Shown: positions 17,029 through 26,503, counted from the stretch's first letter. The stretch: 64,000 nucleotides of DNA from Polaribacter sp. (GCA_029245785.1 JAQWOR010000021.1:1-64000); one strand, 5' to 3'. Notes: generated by a model not told the origin, from the letters alone. Made by a program: numbers and translations.

Positions 17029-17116
17029 CTTAAGTTTTTTTGTTTCTTAAAAAAAGAGTACTTTGGAACAGCCTTTCTTAAAGGCTTACAAATCTTAATA
17101 ACCCTAACAAAACATC

Positions 17117-17650
17117 ATGAAAAAAATCACACTACTATTGCTACTATTTGTTACCGCTATTGCAACTGCACAAAAAGAAACAACTACTGACATCCAAGAA
17201 GAAACAAAACATGAAATTAGATTAAACACGACCAACCTTATCATTTTAAAAGCTTTTGATGTGTCGTATGAATATTTTATAAACGAAGAAGCTACTGTTG
17301 GTGCAGACCTTTTTATATCTTTAGAAGAAGATTACGATTTTTACAAAAACTTTTCTTTAACACCTTATTACAGGCATTATTTCTCTATCAATGCAGGGCA
17401 GAAAAGGTTTTTTGCTGAAGGGTTCGGAATGCTTTACACACACAAAAGCTACAACTATGACTATGATAGTTATAGTGAACCAGAGAAATCAACGCAATTT
17501 GCCCTTGGGGTTTCAGTTGGACATAAATACGTTTCAAATAGTGGTTTTGTAGTACAAACCCACTTTGGATTTGGGCGTGGCCTTTTTTCAGATTCATATG
17601 GAGATGATTTTGTTGTAAGAGGCGGACTTTCTTTCGGATTCCAATTCTAA
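17117..17650 (+). CDS. Small outer-membrane beta-barrel protein (DUF3575-like)
   Basis: 177 residues with a signal peptide ending IATAQ. The mature chain alternates strands and turns (YEYFINEEATVGADLF, PYYRHYF, KRFFAEGFGMLY, GGLSFGFQF) and ends in Phe, as an eight-stranded barrel would. The layout resembles DUF3575 or OmpW-like barrels. It may be cotranscribed with the large outer-membrane gene 88 bases upstream. A strong terminator follows directly. Confidence 0.75.
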   Translation: MKKITLLLLLFVTAIATAQKETTTDIQEETKHEIRLNTTNLIILKAFDVSYEYFINEEATVGADLFISLEEDYDFYKNFSLTPYYRHYFSINAGQKRFFAEGFGMLYTHKSYNYDYDSYSEPEKSTQFALGVSVGHKYVSNSGFVVQTHFGFGRGLFSDSYGDDFVVRGGLSFGFQF

Positions 17651-17664
17651 AAAACCTTTTTCAC

Positions 17665-17699
17665 AAAAAAAACCGAAGAAATTTCTTCGGTTTTTTTTT
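17665..17699 (+). terminator. Intrinsic terminator after the small barrel gene
   Basis: AACCGAAGAAA and TTTCTTCGGTT at 17671-17692 form a perfect stem preceded by an A run and followed by nine T. Confidence 0.88.
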
Positions 17700-17758
17700 G
17701 TAGGCGTTTTAACTATTAGACTAAAGCTTTCGTTTAAAAGATATCATTCCAAAATGAT

Positions 17759-17766
17759 TATATTTG
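17759..17766 (+). promoter_or_regulatory. -7 promoter element for the Crp/Fnr-type gene
   Basis: TATATTTG fits TAnnTTTG and ends only four bases before the ATG at 17771. The transcript would be leaderless or nearly so. Confidence 0.45.
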
Positions 17767-17770
17767 TATA

Positions 17771-18361
17771 ATGAATTCACATAAAGCACTACCTTTTATA
17801 CATTTTGTCAATACGTATGTTTCTTTAACAAAAGAAGAAGAAGACCTTATACTTTCTACCGTTACCTATAGAAAATATTTAAAAGGACAGTATGTTGTAC
17901 AGCAAGGTGATGTCTGTAAGCAAAGTGCTTTTATCATTGCTGGATGTACTCGAACATTTTATGCAGACGATGAAGGACAAGAACATATTGTCATGTTTTC
18001 ATTTGAGAATTGGTGGGCTTCTGAAATTGGAAGTTTTGTGTCTCAAACACCTTCTGATTACAATGTGCATTGTATTGAAAACACAGAACTCATCCAATTA
18101 TCGTATGAGAATCAAGAAGTGCTATTTAAAAAAGTACCTAAACTAGAACGTTTTTTTAGGTTGGTTTTAGAAACCGCTTTTGTGTCTGCGCAAAAACGAA
18201 TTGTCAGAAATTTTACCTTATCAGCTAAGAAAAGATATGTATATTTTAAAATGCAACATCCTGAAATGGAACAACGAATTCCGCAATACATGGTGGCATC
18301 TTATCTGGGCATTACCAAAGAGTTTTTAAGTAAAATTAAAAACCAACTCCTCTTAGAGTAG
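17771..18361 (+). CDS. Crp/Fnr family transcriptional regulator
   Basis: 196 residues. Residues about 25-125 form a cyclic-nucleotide-binding-like jelly roll (YLKGQYVVQQGDVCKQSAFI, then IAGCTRTFYADDEG). The segment SYLGITKEFLSKIKNQLLLE at the C-terminus is a winged-helix recognition region, shorter than in Crp, as usual for Bacteroidota members of this group. The cAMP-contact Arg/Ser pair of Crp is not evident, so the ligand, if any, is unknown. It lies 122 bases upstream of the nucleoside operon in the same direction and could regulate it, but I saw no palindromic operator there. Confidence 0.85.
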   Translation: MNSHKALPFIHFVNTYVSLTKEEEDLILSTVTYRKYLKGQYVVQQGDVCKQSAFIIAGCTRTFYADDEGQEHIVMFSFENWWASEIGSFVSQTPSDYNVHCIENTELIQLSYENQEVLFKKVPKLERFFRLVLETAFVSAQKRIVRNFTLSAKKRYVYFKMQHPEMEQRIPQYMVASYLGITKEFLSKIKNQLLLE

Positions 18362-18483
18362 TAAACAATGTTAATCTAGTTTAACTTATTTACATAAGCT
18401 ATCTTATTTTATATTTACCTTTAATTATCGACCTTTGAATCTAGGCATATTATTAACTATTTATAGTACACTCACAGGAAAGT

Positions 18484-19782
18484 ATGATAGAGCTCATAAT
18501 AAAAAAGAGAAACGGAATAGAACTTACTAAAGAAGAGATTACCTCCATCATTGATGGTTTTACTTCTGAAAGCATTCCTGATTATCAAATTTCTGCCTTT
18601 CTAATGGCGGTCTATTTTAAAGGAATGACACGTGCTGAAACCGCTAACCTTACTGACATTATGATGCGTTCTGGAGAGCTTATTGATCTTTCAGAAATAA
18701 AAGGTATTAAATTAGACAAACATAGCACCGGTGGTGTTGGCGATAAAACAACCTTAATTCTTGCTCCTTTAGTTGCAGCAGCCGGTGTACCCGTTGCAAA
18801 AATGTCTGGAAGAGGTCTTGGGCACACTGGCGGAACCTTAGACAAAATGGAAGCGATAAAAGGACTGTCTATTGATCTATCTCGAGAAGAATTTATAGCA
18901 CAAATTAAAAAAACTAATATTGCTGTTTGTGGACAAAATGCCAATCTAGTTCCTGCAGACAAAAAACTGTATGCATTAAGAGATGTTACTGGAACTGTTG
19001 ATCATATTTCGTTAATTTCTTCAAGCATCATGAGTAAAAAATTGGCCTGTGGAGCAGACGCAATTGTTATTGATATCAAAGTAGGGCATGGCGCTTTTAT
19101 GAAAACCATTGAAAATGCTGAAAAACTAGCAGCAACAATGATTGGAATTGGAGAAAAAATGAACAGAAAAGTAACCGCAGTTATTACGTCAATGAACGAG
19201 CCTCTTGGGTGCACCATCGGTAACGCTTTAGAAATAAAAGAAGTCATTGAAACGTTAAAAGGAAATGGCCCAGAAGACTTAACAAAATTGTGTTTAGAAT
19301 TAGGGAGTCATATGTTGGTCCTTGGCGAAGTATCCGAAAATCTTATACAGGCCAGAAAAACCCTTAATAATTTAATTGACTCTGGAGCTGCCTATAAAAA
19401 ATTTGAAGAATTGATCAGTGCCCAAGGAGGAGATTTAAATGTTATTAAACAGCCAGAATTATTGCCAAGTACGCAGTTTTTAGAAACCTACAAAAGTACT
19501 AACGAAGGATTTATCAGCGAATTAAATGCCTTAGATATTGGGCTAGCTTCTGTAAAACTAGGCGCTGGAAGAGAAACCAAAGAAAGCGTAATCGATCATG
19601 GTGCTGGAATTCTTCTAAAAAAGAAAATCGGTGATTATGTTAAAAAAGGCGAAGCATTGGCAATCCTATATTCGAACAATCCTGCTAGTTTTACCAAAGC
19701 TGCCGAGTTGATGGAATTGGCCTATACATTTTCTCAAGAAAAACCACTAGAAAAACCATTAATTCTAAAAACAGTACATTAA
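18484..19782 (+). CDS. pdp: Pyrimidine-nucleoside/thymidine phosphorylase
   Basis: 432 residues, full length. It splits thymidine, deoxyuridine or uridine with phosphate to the base and (deoxy)ribose 1-phosphate. Recognisable blocks are the N-terminal alpha domain (DYQISAFLMAVYFKGM), the phosphate-binding KHSTGGVGDKTTLIL, the family signature KMSGRGLGHTGGTLDK, SSSIMSKKLACG, and the C-terminal GAGRETKESVIDHGAGI. Thymidine and pyrimidine-nucleoside phosphorylases are not cleanly separated by these motifs; overall it is pdp-like. It is the first gene of the deo operon, with deoC 9 bases downstream. Confidence 0.92.
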   Translation: MIELIIKKRNGIELTKEEITSIIDGFTSESIPDYQISAFLMAVYFKGMTRAETANLTDIMMRSGELIDLSEIKGIKLDKHSTGGVGDKTTLILAPLVAAAGVPVAKMSGRGLGHTGGTLDKMEAIKGLSIDLSREEFIAQIKKTNIAVCGQNANLVPADKKLYALRDVTGTVDHISLISSSIMSKKLACGADAIVIDIKVGHGAFMKTIENAEKLAATMIGIGEKMNRKVTAVITSMNEPLGCTIGNALEIKEVIETLKGNGPEDLTKLCLELGSHMLVLGEVSENLIQARKTLNNLIDSGAAYKKFEELISAQGGDLNVIKQPELLPSTQFLETYKSTNEGFISELNALDIGLASVKLGAGRETKESVIDHGAGILLKKKIGDYVKKGEALAILYSNNPASFTKAAELMELAYTFSQEKPLEKPLILKTVH

Positions 19783-19791
19783 CGATTAATA

Positions 19792-20784
19792 ATGAGCGAG
19801 AAACCTATGAAGTCAAATAATCAAACCGATACTACACTTATACGTAATGAAGGAATTCCATTTGATGCAAGTCTTTTTGAAGATCTACATGTAAATCGAA
19901 GTGCTGTAGAAAGAAGAGCCGCAACATTAAGCGGTCGTAGATCTGTAAAAAAAGAATGGCAAGCCGCATGGCTATTAAAAGCACTAAGTTGTATTGACTT
20001 AACCACACTTGCTGGAGATGACACACAAGGAAATGTATTAAGACTCTGTGCAAAGGCAAAATCACCTGTACGATTAGACCTACTTAAAGCAATGGGAATG
20101 AACAACGAAAATATTCAGGTTGCAGCTGTATGTGTATACCACAATCTGATTGAAGATGCTGTAAAAGGACTGAACGGAAGCGGCATTCCAATTGCAGCGG
20201 TTTCTACAGGTTTTCCTGCGGGAAATATTCCTCTCAAAGAAAAAATCAGACAAATTGAAATCTCTGTCGCTGCGGGCGCTAAAGAAATTGACATTGTGGT
20301 TAGCAGAAATTTAGTATTAAATTCTGATTGGAAAGCCCTTTATGATGAAGTAGCAGCGTGTAGAAAAGCTTGTGGAGACGCACATATGAAAACCATTTTG
20401 GCAACTGGAGAAATTCCAACATACACCAAAGTAGCAAAAGCAAGTTGGGTAAGCATGATGGCTGGTTCTGACTTTATCAAAACAAGTACCGGAAAAGAAC
20501 CTACTAACGCTACGCTACCTGTAAGTTTAGTAATGATCAGAACCCTTAGAGACTATTATGAATTGACTGGTTTTAAAGTTGGTTTTAAACCTGCTGGTGG
20601 AATCGGCAAAGCAAAACAAGCCATCAATTGGTTGATACTAATTAAAGAAGAACTTGGAAATGACTGGTTAAACCCTACTCTTTTTAGGTTTGGCGCTAGT
20701 AGTTTACTAGGAGATATAGAACGACAACTGGAACATTTTGTTACAGGAAGATATTCAGCAGCATTTAGACACCCAATGGCATAA
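19792..20784 (+). CDS. deoC: Deoxyribose-phosphate aldolase, long form
   Basis: 330 residues, longer than the usual 220-260 because of an N-terminal extension, as in the eukaryote-like DERA group. It cleaves 2-deoxyribose 5-phosphate to glyceraldehyde 3-phosphate and acetaldehyde. The Schiff-base lysine is in DFIKTSTGK, the proton-relay lysine in GFKPAGGIGK, and the substrate region includes AAVSTGFPAG and KEIDIVVSR. The N-terminus resembles DEOC members that start with a Leu/Asp-rich helix. It lies in operon after pdp, and the aldehyde dehydrogenase begins 10 bases after its stop. Confidence 0.93.
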   Translation: MSEKPMKSNNQTDTTLIRNEGIPFDASLFEDLHVNRSAVERRAATLSGRRSVKKEWQAAWLLKALSCIDLTTLAGDDTQGNVLRLCAKAKSPVRLDLLKAMGMNNENIQVAAVCVYHNLIEDAVKGLNGSGIPIAAVSTGFPAGNIPLKEKIRQIEISVAAGAKEIDIVVSRNLVLNSDWKALYDEVAACRKACGDAHMKTILATGEIPTYTKVAKASWVSMMAGSDFIKTSTGKEPTNATLPVSLVMIRTLRDYYELTGFKVGFKPAGGIGKAKQAINWLILIKEELGNDWLNPTLFRFGASSLLGDIERQLEHFVTGRYSAAFRHPMA

Positions 20785-20794
20785 AAACAGACAC

Positions 20795-23179
20795 ATGAAA
20801 ATCAAAGATATATACGACACAATGACTTATGGCCCAGCTCCTGAAGATGCTAGTGAAGCAATTCAATTTTTGGAAAACCATCAACGAACTTTCAAGCTAT
20901 TTATCAACGGAAAATGGACTGCTCCTTCTTCTAAAGAATATTTTGATAGTATCAATCCAGCCACAACAGAAAAATTAGCCAAAATTTCTGAAGCCAATGA
21001 AAACGATGTTAACAAAGCAGTTGCAGCTGCAAAAAAAGCATTGCCAGAATGGATTAAAATTGGCGCACATCAAAGGGCAAAATACTTATATGCATTGGCA
21101 CGACAAATTCAAAAACACGCACGTCTTTTTGCAGTATTAGAATCTTTAGACAATGGGAAGCCTATTCGCGAAACAAGAGACATTGACATTCCTATTGTTG
21201 CACGACATTTTTACCATCATGCAGGTTGGGCACAGTTAAAGAATACCGAATTAAAAGACTACAAAGAATTAGGTGTGATTGGGCAAATCATTCCTTGGAA
21301 TTTTCCGCTAATGATGTTGTCTTGGAAAATTGCCCCTGCCATTGCCATGGGAAACACCATTGTGTTAAAACCCGCAGAATCAACCTCATTAACAGCATTA
21401 CTTTTTGCTGAGATCTGCCAACAAATAGGCCTACCAAACGGTGTTGTAAATATTATTACTGGACATGGAAAAACGGGTGCCGCACTTGTAAATCATAAAG
21501 ATGTAAATAAAATTGCATTTACAGGCTCTACTGAAGTTGGTAAAATAATCCGAAGAGCCACCGCAGGAACAGGTAAAAAATTATCTCTAGAGCTTGGAGG
21601 AAAATCACCTTTTATGGTCTTTGAAGATGCTGATTTAGATAGTGTTGTTGAAGGCATTGTAGATGCTATCTGGTTCAACCAAGGTCAAGTTTGTTGTGCT
21701 GGATCTAGATTATTGGTTCAAGAGAGTATTGCTGACAAACTGTACAAGAAGATTAGAGTTCGAATGGAGAGCTTACGAATTGGTAACCCCTTAGACAAAA
21801 GTGTAGATATGGGAGCCATTGTAGACAAAGGGCAACTAAAAGTAATTACCGATATGGTGCAACTTGGTGTAGATGAAGGAAGTACCCTTTGTCAACCTTC
21901 TTGGGCGTGTCCTAAAGAAGGTTATTTTTATCCTCCTACAATGTTTACAGGCGTGTCTCCTTCAGCAACTATTGCGCAAGAAGAAATTTTCGGCCCTGTT
22001 TTAGTGGCAATGAGTTTTAGAACCCATAAAGAAGCTGTTAAATTAGCCAACAATACACGCTACGGATTGGCATGTAGTATTTGGACAGAAAACATCAATC
22101 TGGCCTTAGATATTGCACCGCAAATAAAAGCGGGAGTGGCCTGGATTAATTGCACAAATGTTTTTGACGCTGCTGCTGGGTTTGGTGGTTACCGAGAATC
22201 TGGGTTTGGAAGAGAAGGAGGAAAAGAAGGTTTGATGGAATATTTAAAACCACGCATTGAAGATTCCTTTTCTGATAAACCTACACAAATAACGATTGAC
22301 AACTCTGTAGCTGAAAATACAAAACCATCAACAGGAATAGACAGAACAACTAAAATGTATATTGGCGGCAAACAAGCCCGACCAGATGGAGGATATAGCA
22401 CGGTGATACAGAGTACAAAAGGTAATTATATCGGAGAAGTTTCGAAAGGAAATCGAAAAGATATTAGAAATGCTGTTGAAGCAGCACATGCCAATAACAA
22501 ATGGGCAAACATGACAGGTCATGCAAGAGCACAAGTACTGTATTATATTGCCGAAAATCTAGATATTAGAAAAGACGAATTTGCCAGTCGAATTGTTCAA
22601 ATGACCAATCAAAGTAGTGCTGACGCGTTACAAGAAGTTGCTGTTTCTATTGAAAGAATTTATACTTACGCAGCATTGGCAGATAAATATGACGGCAATG
22701 TACATCATACCATTCATCGAAATGTGACCTTGGCAATGCCAGAATCTATGGGAGTTATGGGTGTTGTTTGCCCAGACGAATCGCCATTATTAGGATTTAT
22801 TTCAACGGTAATCCCAGCAATTACAATGGGAAACAATGTAATTGTTATTCCTTCTGAAAAAGCACCTTTTTCTGCGACAGATTTTTATCAAATTTTAGAA
22901 ACATCTGATGTTCCTGCAGGCACTGTAAATATTGTTACAGGTGCTAAAGACGAGCTTGCTCAAGTACTTGCAAAACACGATGACGTAGATGCTATTTGGT
23001 ATTTCGGAAACAAAGACGGGTGTACACAAATGGAATTGCTATCTGCAGACAATATGAAACGAACTTGGGTCAATTATGGCAAGTACAGAAACTGGCTAGA
23101 TACAGCGCAAGGTGAAGGTACCGTTTTCTTAAAACATGCCAGCCAAATAAAAAACATTTGGATTCCTTACGGCGCCTAA
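20795..23179 (+). CDS. ALDH16-type double aldehyde dehydrogenase
   Basis: 794 residues from ATG 20795; the frame is open further back inside deoC, but MKIKDIYDTMTYGPAPEDA is the sensible N-terminus. The first aldehyde dehydrogenase domain (about 30-490) is intact, with IPWNFPLMM, GNTIVLKPAE, the glutamate in ELGGKSPF (about 266) and the cysteine in GQVCCAG (about 301). A second ALDH-like domain (about 510-790) keeps the Rossmann portion (GVMGVVCPDESPL, MGNNVIVIPSEKAP) but lacks both the ELGGK block and a catalytic cysteine motif. That arrangement defines the ALDH16 family, where the second half serves oligomerisation. Its position between deoC and deoD suggests it oxidises the acetaldehyde that DeoC releases. 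Confidence 0.88.
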   Translation: MKIKDIYDTMTYGPAPEDASEAIQFLENHQRTFKLFINGKWTAPSSKEYFDSINPATTEKLAKISEANENDVNKAVAAAKKALPEWIKIGAHQRAKYLYALARQIQKHARLFAVLESLDNGKPIRETRDIDIPIVARHFYHHAGWAQLKNTELKDYKELGVIGQIIPWNFPLMMLSWKIAPAIAMGNTIVLKPAESTSLTALLFAEICQQIGLPNGVVNIITGHGKTGAALVNHKDVNKIAFTGSTEVGKIIRRATAGTGKKLSLELGGKSPFMVFEDADLDSVVEGIVDAIWFNQGQVCCAGSRLLVQESIADKLYKKIRVRMESLRIGNPLDKSVDMGAIVDKGQLKVITDMVQLGVDEGSTLCQPSWACPKEGYFYPPTMFTGVSPSATIAQEEIFGPVLVAMSFRTHKEAVKLANNTRYGLACSIWTENINLALDIAPQIKAGVAWINCTNVFDAAAGFGGYRESGFGREGGKEGLMEYLKPRIEDSFSDKPTQITIDNSVAENTKPSTGIDRTTKMYIGGKQARPDGGYSTVIQSTKGNYIGEVSKGNRKDIRNAVEAAHANNKWANMTGHARAQVLYYIAENLDIRKDEFASRIVQMTNQSSADALQEVAVSIERIYTYAALADKYDGNVHHTIHRNVTLAMPESMGVMGVVCPDESPLLGFISTVIPAITMGNNVIVIPSEKAPFSATDFYQILETSDVPAGTVNIVTGAKDELAQVLAKHDDVDAIWYFGNKDGCTQMELLSADNMKRTWVNYGKYRNWLDTAQGEGTVFLKHASQIKNIWIPYGA

Positions 23180-23222
23180 TACAAACAAATTTTATAATCT
23201 TAATTTCTTTAAAAAAAAACAT

Positions 23223-23924
23223 ATGAGTAGTTTACATTTAGAAGCCAACGTTGGAGATATTGCAGAAACCGTTTTATTACCTGGAGACCCTCTACGAGCC
23301 AAATACATTGCAGAAAATTTTCTTGACGATGCCGTTTGTTATAATAATGTTCGGGGAATGCTAGGTTTTACAGGATACTATAAAGGAAACAGAGTTTCAA
23401 TACAGGGTACAGGTATGGGTATGGGAAGCACCTCTATTTATGTAAACGAACTGGCAAGTACTTATCATGTAAAAAACATGATTCGCGTAGGAACTTGTGG
23501 TACAATACAAGAGCATATTCAGTTAGGACAAGTATTATTAGCAATGAGTGCTTCTGGAGATTCTGATGCAAACAGGAATCTTTTTGGAGGAATGCATTAT
23601 GCAGCAACTGCCGATTTTGATTTGTTACTCAAAGCACACCAAGCAGCAAAAAAATTAAATATCAAAACCTATCAAGGTACTGTTTTTAGCACCAATACTT
23701 TTTATGATGAGACCCCAAATCGTTGGGATGTTTGGAAAAAACATGGAATTCTTGGCGTAGAAATGGAAACACAAATACTATTTACACTCGCTAAAAAATT
23801 TGGCATCAAAGCACTTTCTATACTTACGGTAAGTGACAATATTGTTACTGGAGAAGCAACAACAGCCCTAGAAAGAGAGCAATCTTTTACCGACATGATG
23901 AAAGTTGCTTTGGAACTAGCATAG
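23223..23924 (+). CDS. deoD: Purine-nucleoside phosphorylase, DeoD type
   Basis: 233 residues, the normal length of hexameric bacterial PNPs. It starts SLHLEANVGDIAETVLLPGDPLRAK, the DeoD phosphate-binding N-terminus, shown to the first 20-odd residues only in part here: key residues are the Gly-Asp-Pro-Leu-Arg loop. Further motifs are GTGMGMGSTSIYVNEL, RVGTCGTIQ and the nucleoside site ILGVEMETQ followed by LTVSDNI (Asp for purine N7). It phosphorolyses purine (deoxy)nucleosides and completes the deo operon. Terminated by the hairpin at 24057. Confidence 0.93.
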   Translation: MSSLHLEANVGDIAETVLLPGDPLRAKYIAENFLDDAVCYNNVRGMLGFTGYYKGNRVSIQGTGMGMGSTSIYVNELASTYHVKNMIRVGTCGTIQEHIQLGQVLLAMSASGDSDANRNLFGGMHYAATADFDLLLKAHQAAKKLNIKTYQGTVFSTNTFYDETPNRWDVWKKHGILGVEMETQILFTLAKKFGIKALSILTVSDNIVTGEATTALEREQSFTDMMKVALELA

Positions 23925-23974
23925 AATAGATACAAGACTGCTTACCTCACTACGAATGGCGAACGAAAGAGCAA

Positions 23975-23995
23975 CCTACCTTCCGGTAAGATAGG
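23975..23995 (+). other. Short hairpin in the deoD-glyS gap
   Basis: CCTACCTT and AAGATAGG pair with one mismatch around CCGGT. No T run follows. The 10-mer AACCTACCTT recurs at 49243 within another hairpin region. Its role is unknown. Confidence 0.3.
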
Positions 23996-24056
23996 AGCAT
24001 AATTCAAGGTTTGAGCCCAAAGAGGTTGAAGCAGGCTGCTATTTTAGTGTTTCAGA

Positions 24057-24099
24057 AACAAACAATCCTTTCTAAAATAAATTTAGAAAGGATTGTTTA
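24057..24099 (+). terminator. Bidirectional terminator between deoD and glyS
   Basis: A perfect 16-base stem (24061-24076 with 24082-24097) encloses the loop ATAAA, with A and T runs flanking. It serves both convergent genes. Confidence 0.9.
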
Positions 24100-24101
24100 T
24101 T

Positions 24102-25643
24102 TTACTTCTTTTGCAACCAAAATTTTGCGTTGACTTCTTTGTCGATAATTCCTTTTAATTCAGAAATTCCTACCCGTTGTTGTATCATAGTGTCACGATG
24201 ACGAATGGTAACCATATTATCTTCTAGTGTGTCATGGTCAACAGTAATACAAAATGGCGTTCCGTTTGCATCTTGTCTTCTATACCTGCGTCCAACTGCA
24301 TCTTTTTCATCATAAGCCACATTGAAGTCCCATTTTAAATCTGCGACAATTTTACGTGCCACTTCTGGCAAGCCGTCTTTTTTTACCAATGGTAAAATAG
24401 CCGCTTTTACGGGCGCCAATACTGAAGGTAATTTCAATACGGTTCTTGTTGTGCCGTTTTCTAATTCTTCTTCTTGTAACGAATTTGAAAAAACTGCCAA
24501 GAACATTCTGTCTAAACCAATCGAAGTTTCTACTACATAGGGCACGTAACTTTTATTTTCTTCGTGATCGAAATATTGTAATTTCTTTCCTGAATGCTCT
24601 TCATGTGCTTTTAAATCGAAGTCTGTACGAGAATGGATCCCTTCTAATTCTTTAAATCCGAATGGAAATTTAAACTCAATATCTGCGGCTGCATCGGCAT
24701 AATGTGCCAATTTATCATGATCGTGAAAACGATAATTTTCTGCTCCCAAACCTAAAGACAAATGCCATTGAAGACGTGTTTCTTTCCATGTTGAGTACCA
24801 TTCTTTTTGAGTTCCTGGCTTTACAAAAAACTGCATTTCCATTTGTTCAAACTCACGCATTCTAAAAATAAACTGACGTGCAACGATTTCATTACGGAAT
24901 GCTTTTCCTGTTTGTGCAATTCCAAACGGAATTTTCATTCGACCTGTTTTTTGCACATTTAAGAAGTTTACAAAAATACCTTGTGCTGTTTCTGGGCGCA
25001 AATACAAGTCCATTGCACTTTCTGCGGATGCTCCTAATTTGGTGCCAAACATTAAATTGAACTGCTTTACATCTGTCCAATTTTTAGAACCTGTTAACGG
25101 ATCTGCAATTTCCAATTCTTCAATCAAGGCTTTTACATCTGCCAGATCTTCATTTTCTAATGACTTGCCCATTCTTGCTAAAATGGCAGCTATTTTTTCT
25201 TGATATCCTTTTACGCGTCCGTTGGTTGCTAAAAATTCTTCTTTATTAAAAGCATCTCCAAAACGTTTTGCCGCTTTTTTAACTTCTTTCTCAATTTTAC
25301 CTTCAATTTTTAGGCAATAATCTTCAATTAAAACGTCTGCTCTGTAGCGTTTTTTAGAATCTTTATTATCAATCAAAGGGTCATTAAATGCATCTACGTG
25401 CCCTGAAGCTTTCCAAGTAGTTGGGTGCATTAAAATTGCAGCGTCAATTCCTACAATATTTTCGTGTAATTGCACCATTGATTTCCACCAATAGTCTCTA
25501 ATATTTTTCTTTAATTCTACGCCGTTTTGAGCATAGTCGTACACCGCACTTAATCCATCATAAATTTCACTTGATTGAAAGACGTATCCGTACTCTTTTG
25601 CGTGTGATAGTACTTTTTTGAATTGATCTTCTTGTTTTGCCAT
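24102..25643 (-). CDS. glyS: Glycine--tRNA ligase, single-chain (alpha2) type
   Basis: 513 residues, matching the eukaryote/Gram-positive-like dimeric GlyRS rather than the E. coli alpha2beta2 enzyme. Class II motifs are visible: LYLRPETAQGIFVNF and FRNEIVARQFIFRMREFEQME (motif 2, described only by its Arg-Asn-Glu and Phe-Arg-Met-Arg-Glu-Phe-Glu core), and GLDRMFLAVF (motif 3). An anticodon-binding domain with LAPVKAAILPLVKKDG closes the protein. It charges tRNA-Gly. Single gene, convergent with deoD and divergent from comF. Confidence 0.95.
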   Translation of the reverse strand: MAKQEDQFKKVLSHAKEYGYVFQSSEIYDGLSAVYDYAQNGVELKKNIRDYWWKSMVQLHENIVGIDAAILMHPTTWKASGHVDAFNDPLIDNKDSKKRYRADVLIEDYCLKIEGKIEKEVKKAAKRFGDAFNKEEFLATNGRVKGYQEKIAAILARMGKSLENEDLADVKALIEELEIADPLTGSKNWTDVKQFNLMFGTKLGASAESAMDLYLRPETAQGIFVNFLNVQKTGRMKIPFGIAQTGKAFRNEIVARQFIFRMREFEQMEMQFFVKPGTQKEWYSTWKETRLQWHLSLGLGAENYRFHDHDKLAHYADAAADIEFKFPFGFKELEGIHSRTDFDLKAHEEHSGKKLQYFDHEENKSYVPYVVETSIGLDRMFLAVFSNSLQEEELENGTTRTVLKLPSVLAPVKAAILPLVKKDGLPEVARKIVADLKWDFNVAYDEKDAVGRRYRRQDANGTPFCITVDHDTLEDNMVTIRHRDTMIQQRVGISELKGIIDKEVNAKFWLQKK

Positions 25644-25754
25644 AATGGAGGCAAAGATACATCAATCTGAAAATTTATCAAGAAAAATATAGGGCATTCT
25701 TACAAATCTTGTTTCTATCATTTTTTGTACCTTCCCTTAAAAAGCTGTTTAAAA

Positions 25755-26441
25755 ATGACCCTATTCAACGATCTTTTCTACCTGTTTTTCCCTAACATCT
25801 GTGTAACTTGTGAATCATCACTAGTGCAATCTGAAAAAATAATCTGCACACATTGTAGGCACGACTTGCCAATGGTTCCGTATCCAGATTTTAAAAACAA
25901 TAAAATTATCGCTTCTTTTTCAGGGAGAATCCCTATCAATATGGCAACTTCTTTTTTGTTTTATCGGAAGAGAGGAAAAACCAAACGCTTAATTCATGCT
26001 CTTAAATACAAAGGAAATCAGAAAATAGGATCCTTTTTTGGTAATTGGTTTGGTTTTCAGCTGAAACAATCTGGTCAATTTAACAACATAGACTATATTG
26101 TTCCTGTGCCCCTTCATCCAAAGAAGTTAAAAAAAAGAGGGTATAATCAGCTCACTACTTTTGGTATTGCACTCGCAAAGCAACTCCACACAACTTATAA
26201 ACCAGCTGTTTTAATCAGAACCTCATCAGCAACAACACAAACATTTAAGCAGCGTTTTGAACGGTTTAGCAAACTAGAAACAAAGTTTAGTATAACAGAT
26301 GTCGAAATTTTTAACAACAAACACGTTTTACTTATCGACGATGTTATTACTACAGGCGCAACCTTAGAAGCCTGCTGCAAAGAAATCTTAAAATCAGAAA
26401 ACAGCACCATTAGCATTGCAACGATTACTTATACAGAATAA
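25755..26441 (+). CDS. comF: ComF family phosphoribosyltransferase-like protein
   Basis: 228 residues from ATG 25755 (a TTG-started frame adds 10 residues upstream). An N-terminal zinc ribbon (CVTC ... CTHC) is followed by LIHALKYKGN, VPVPLHPKKLKKRGYNQ and the PRPP-binding loop VLLIDDVITTGAT. ComF is needed for the cytoplasmic steps of DNA uptake in competent bacteria; many species keep it without known competence, so the local role is inferred. Next gene begins 62 bases later in the same direction. Confidence 0.9.
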   Translation: MTLFNDLFYLFFPNICVTCESSLVQSEKIICTHCRHDLPMVPYPDFKNNKIIASFSGRIPINMATSFLFYRKRGKTKRLIHALKYKGNQKIGSFFGNWFGFQLKQSGQFNNIDYIVPVPLHPKKLKKRGYNQLTTFGIALAKQLHTTYKPAVLIRTSSATTQTFKQRFERFSKLETKFSITDVEIFNNKHVLLIDDVITTGATLEACCKEILKSENSTISIATITYTE

Positions 26442-26503
26442 AATACCTAACAATCAAAGTAATTGAGATAAAATAGTTGTTTATTTGTAGTAAAATTAAT
26501 GTA

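Noticed and set aside
17041-17075. -7 box before the small barrel gene
   Set aside because: TACTTTG at about 17059 is one base short of TAnnTTTG, so I left it out of the feature list.
20738-20794. Longer N-terminus for the ALDH16 gene
   Set aside because: This part lies within the end of deoC and the ATG at 20795 gives a natural start after a 10-base gap.
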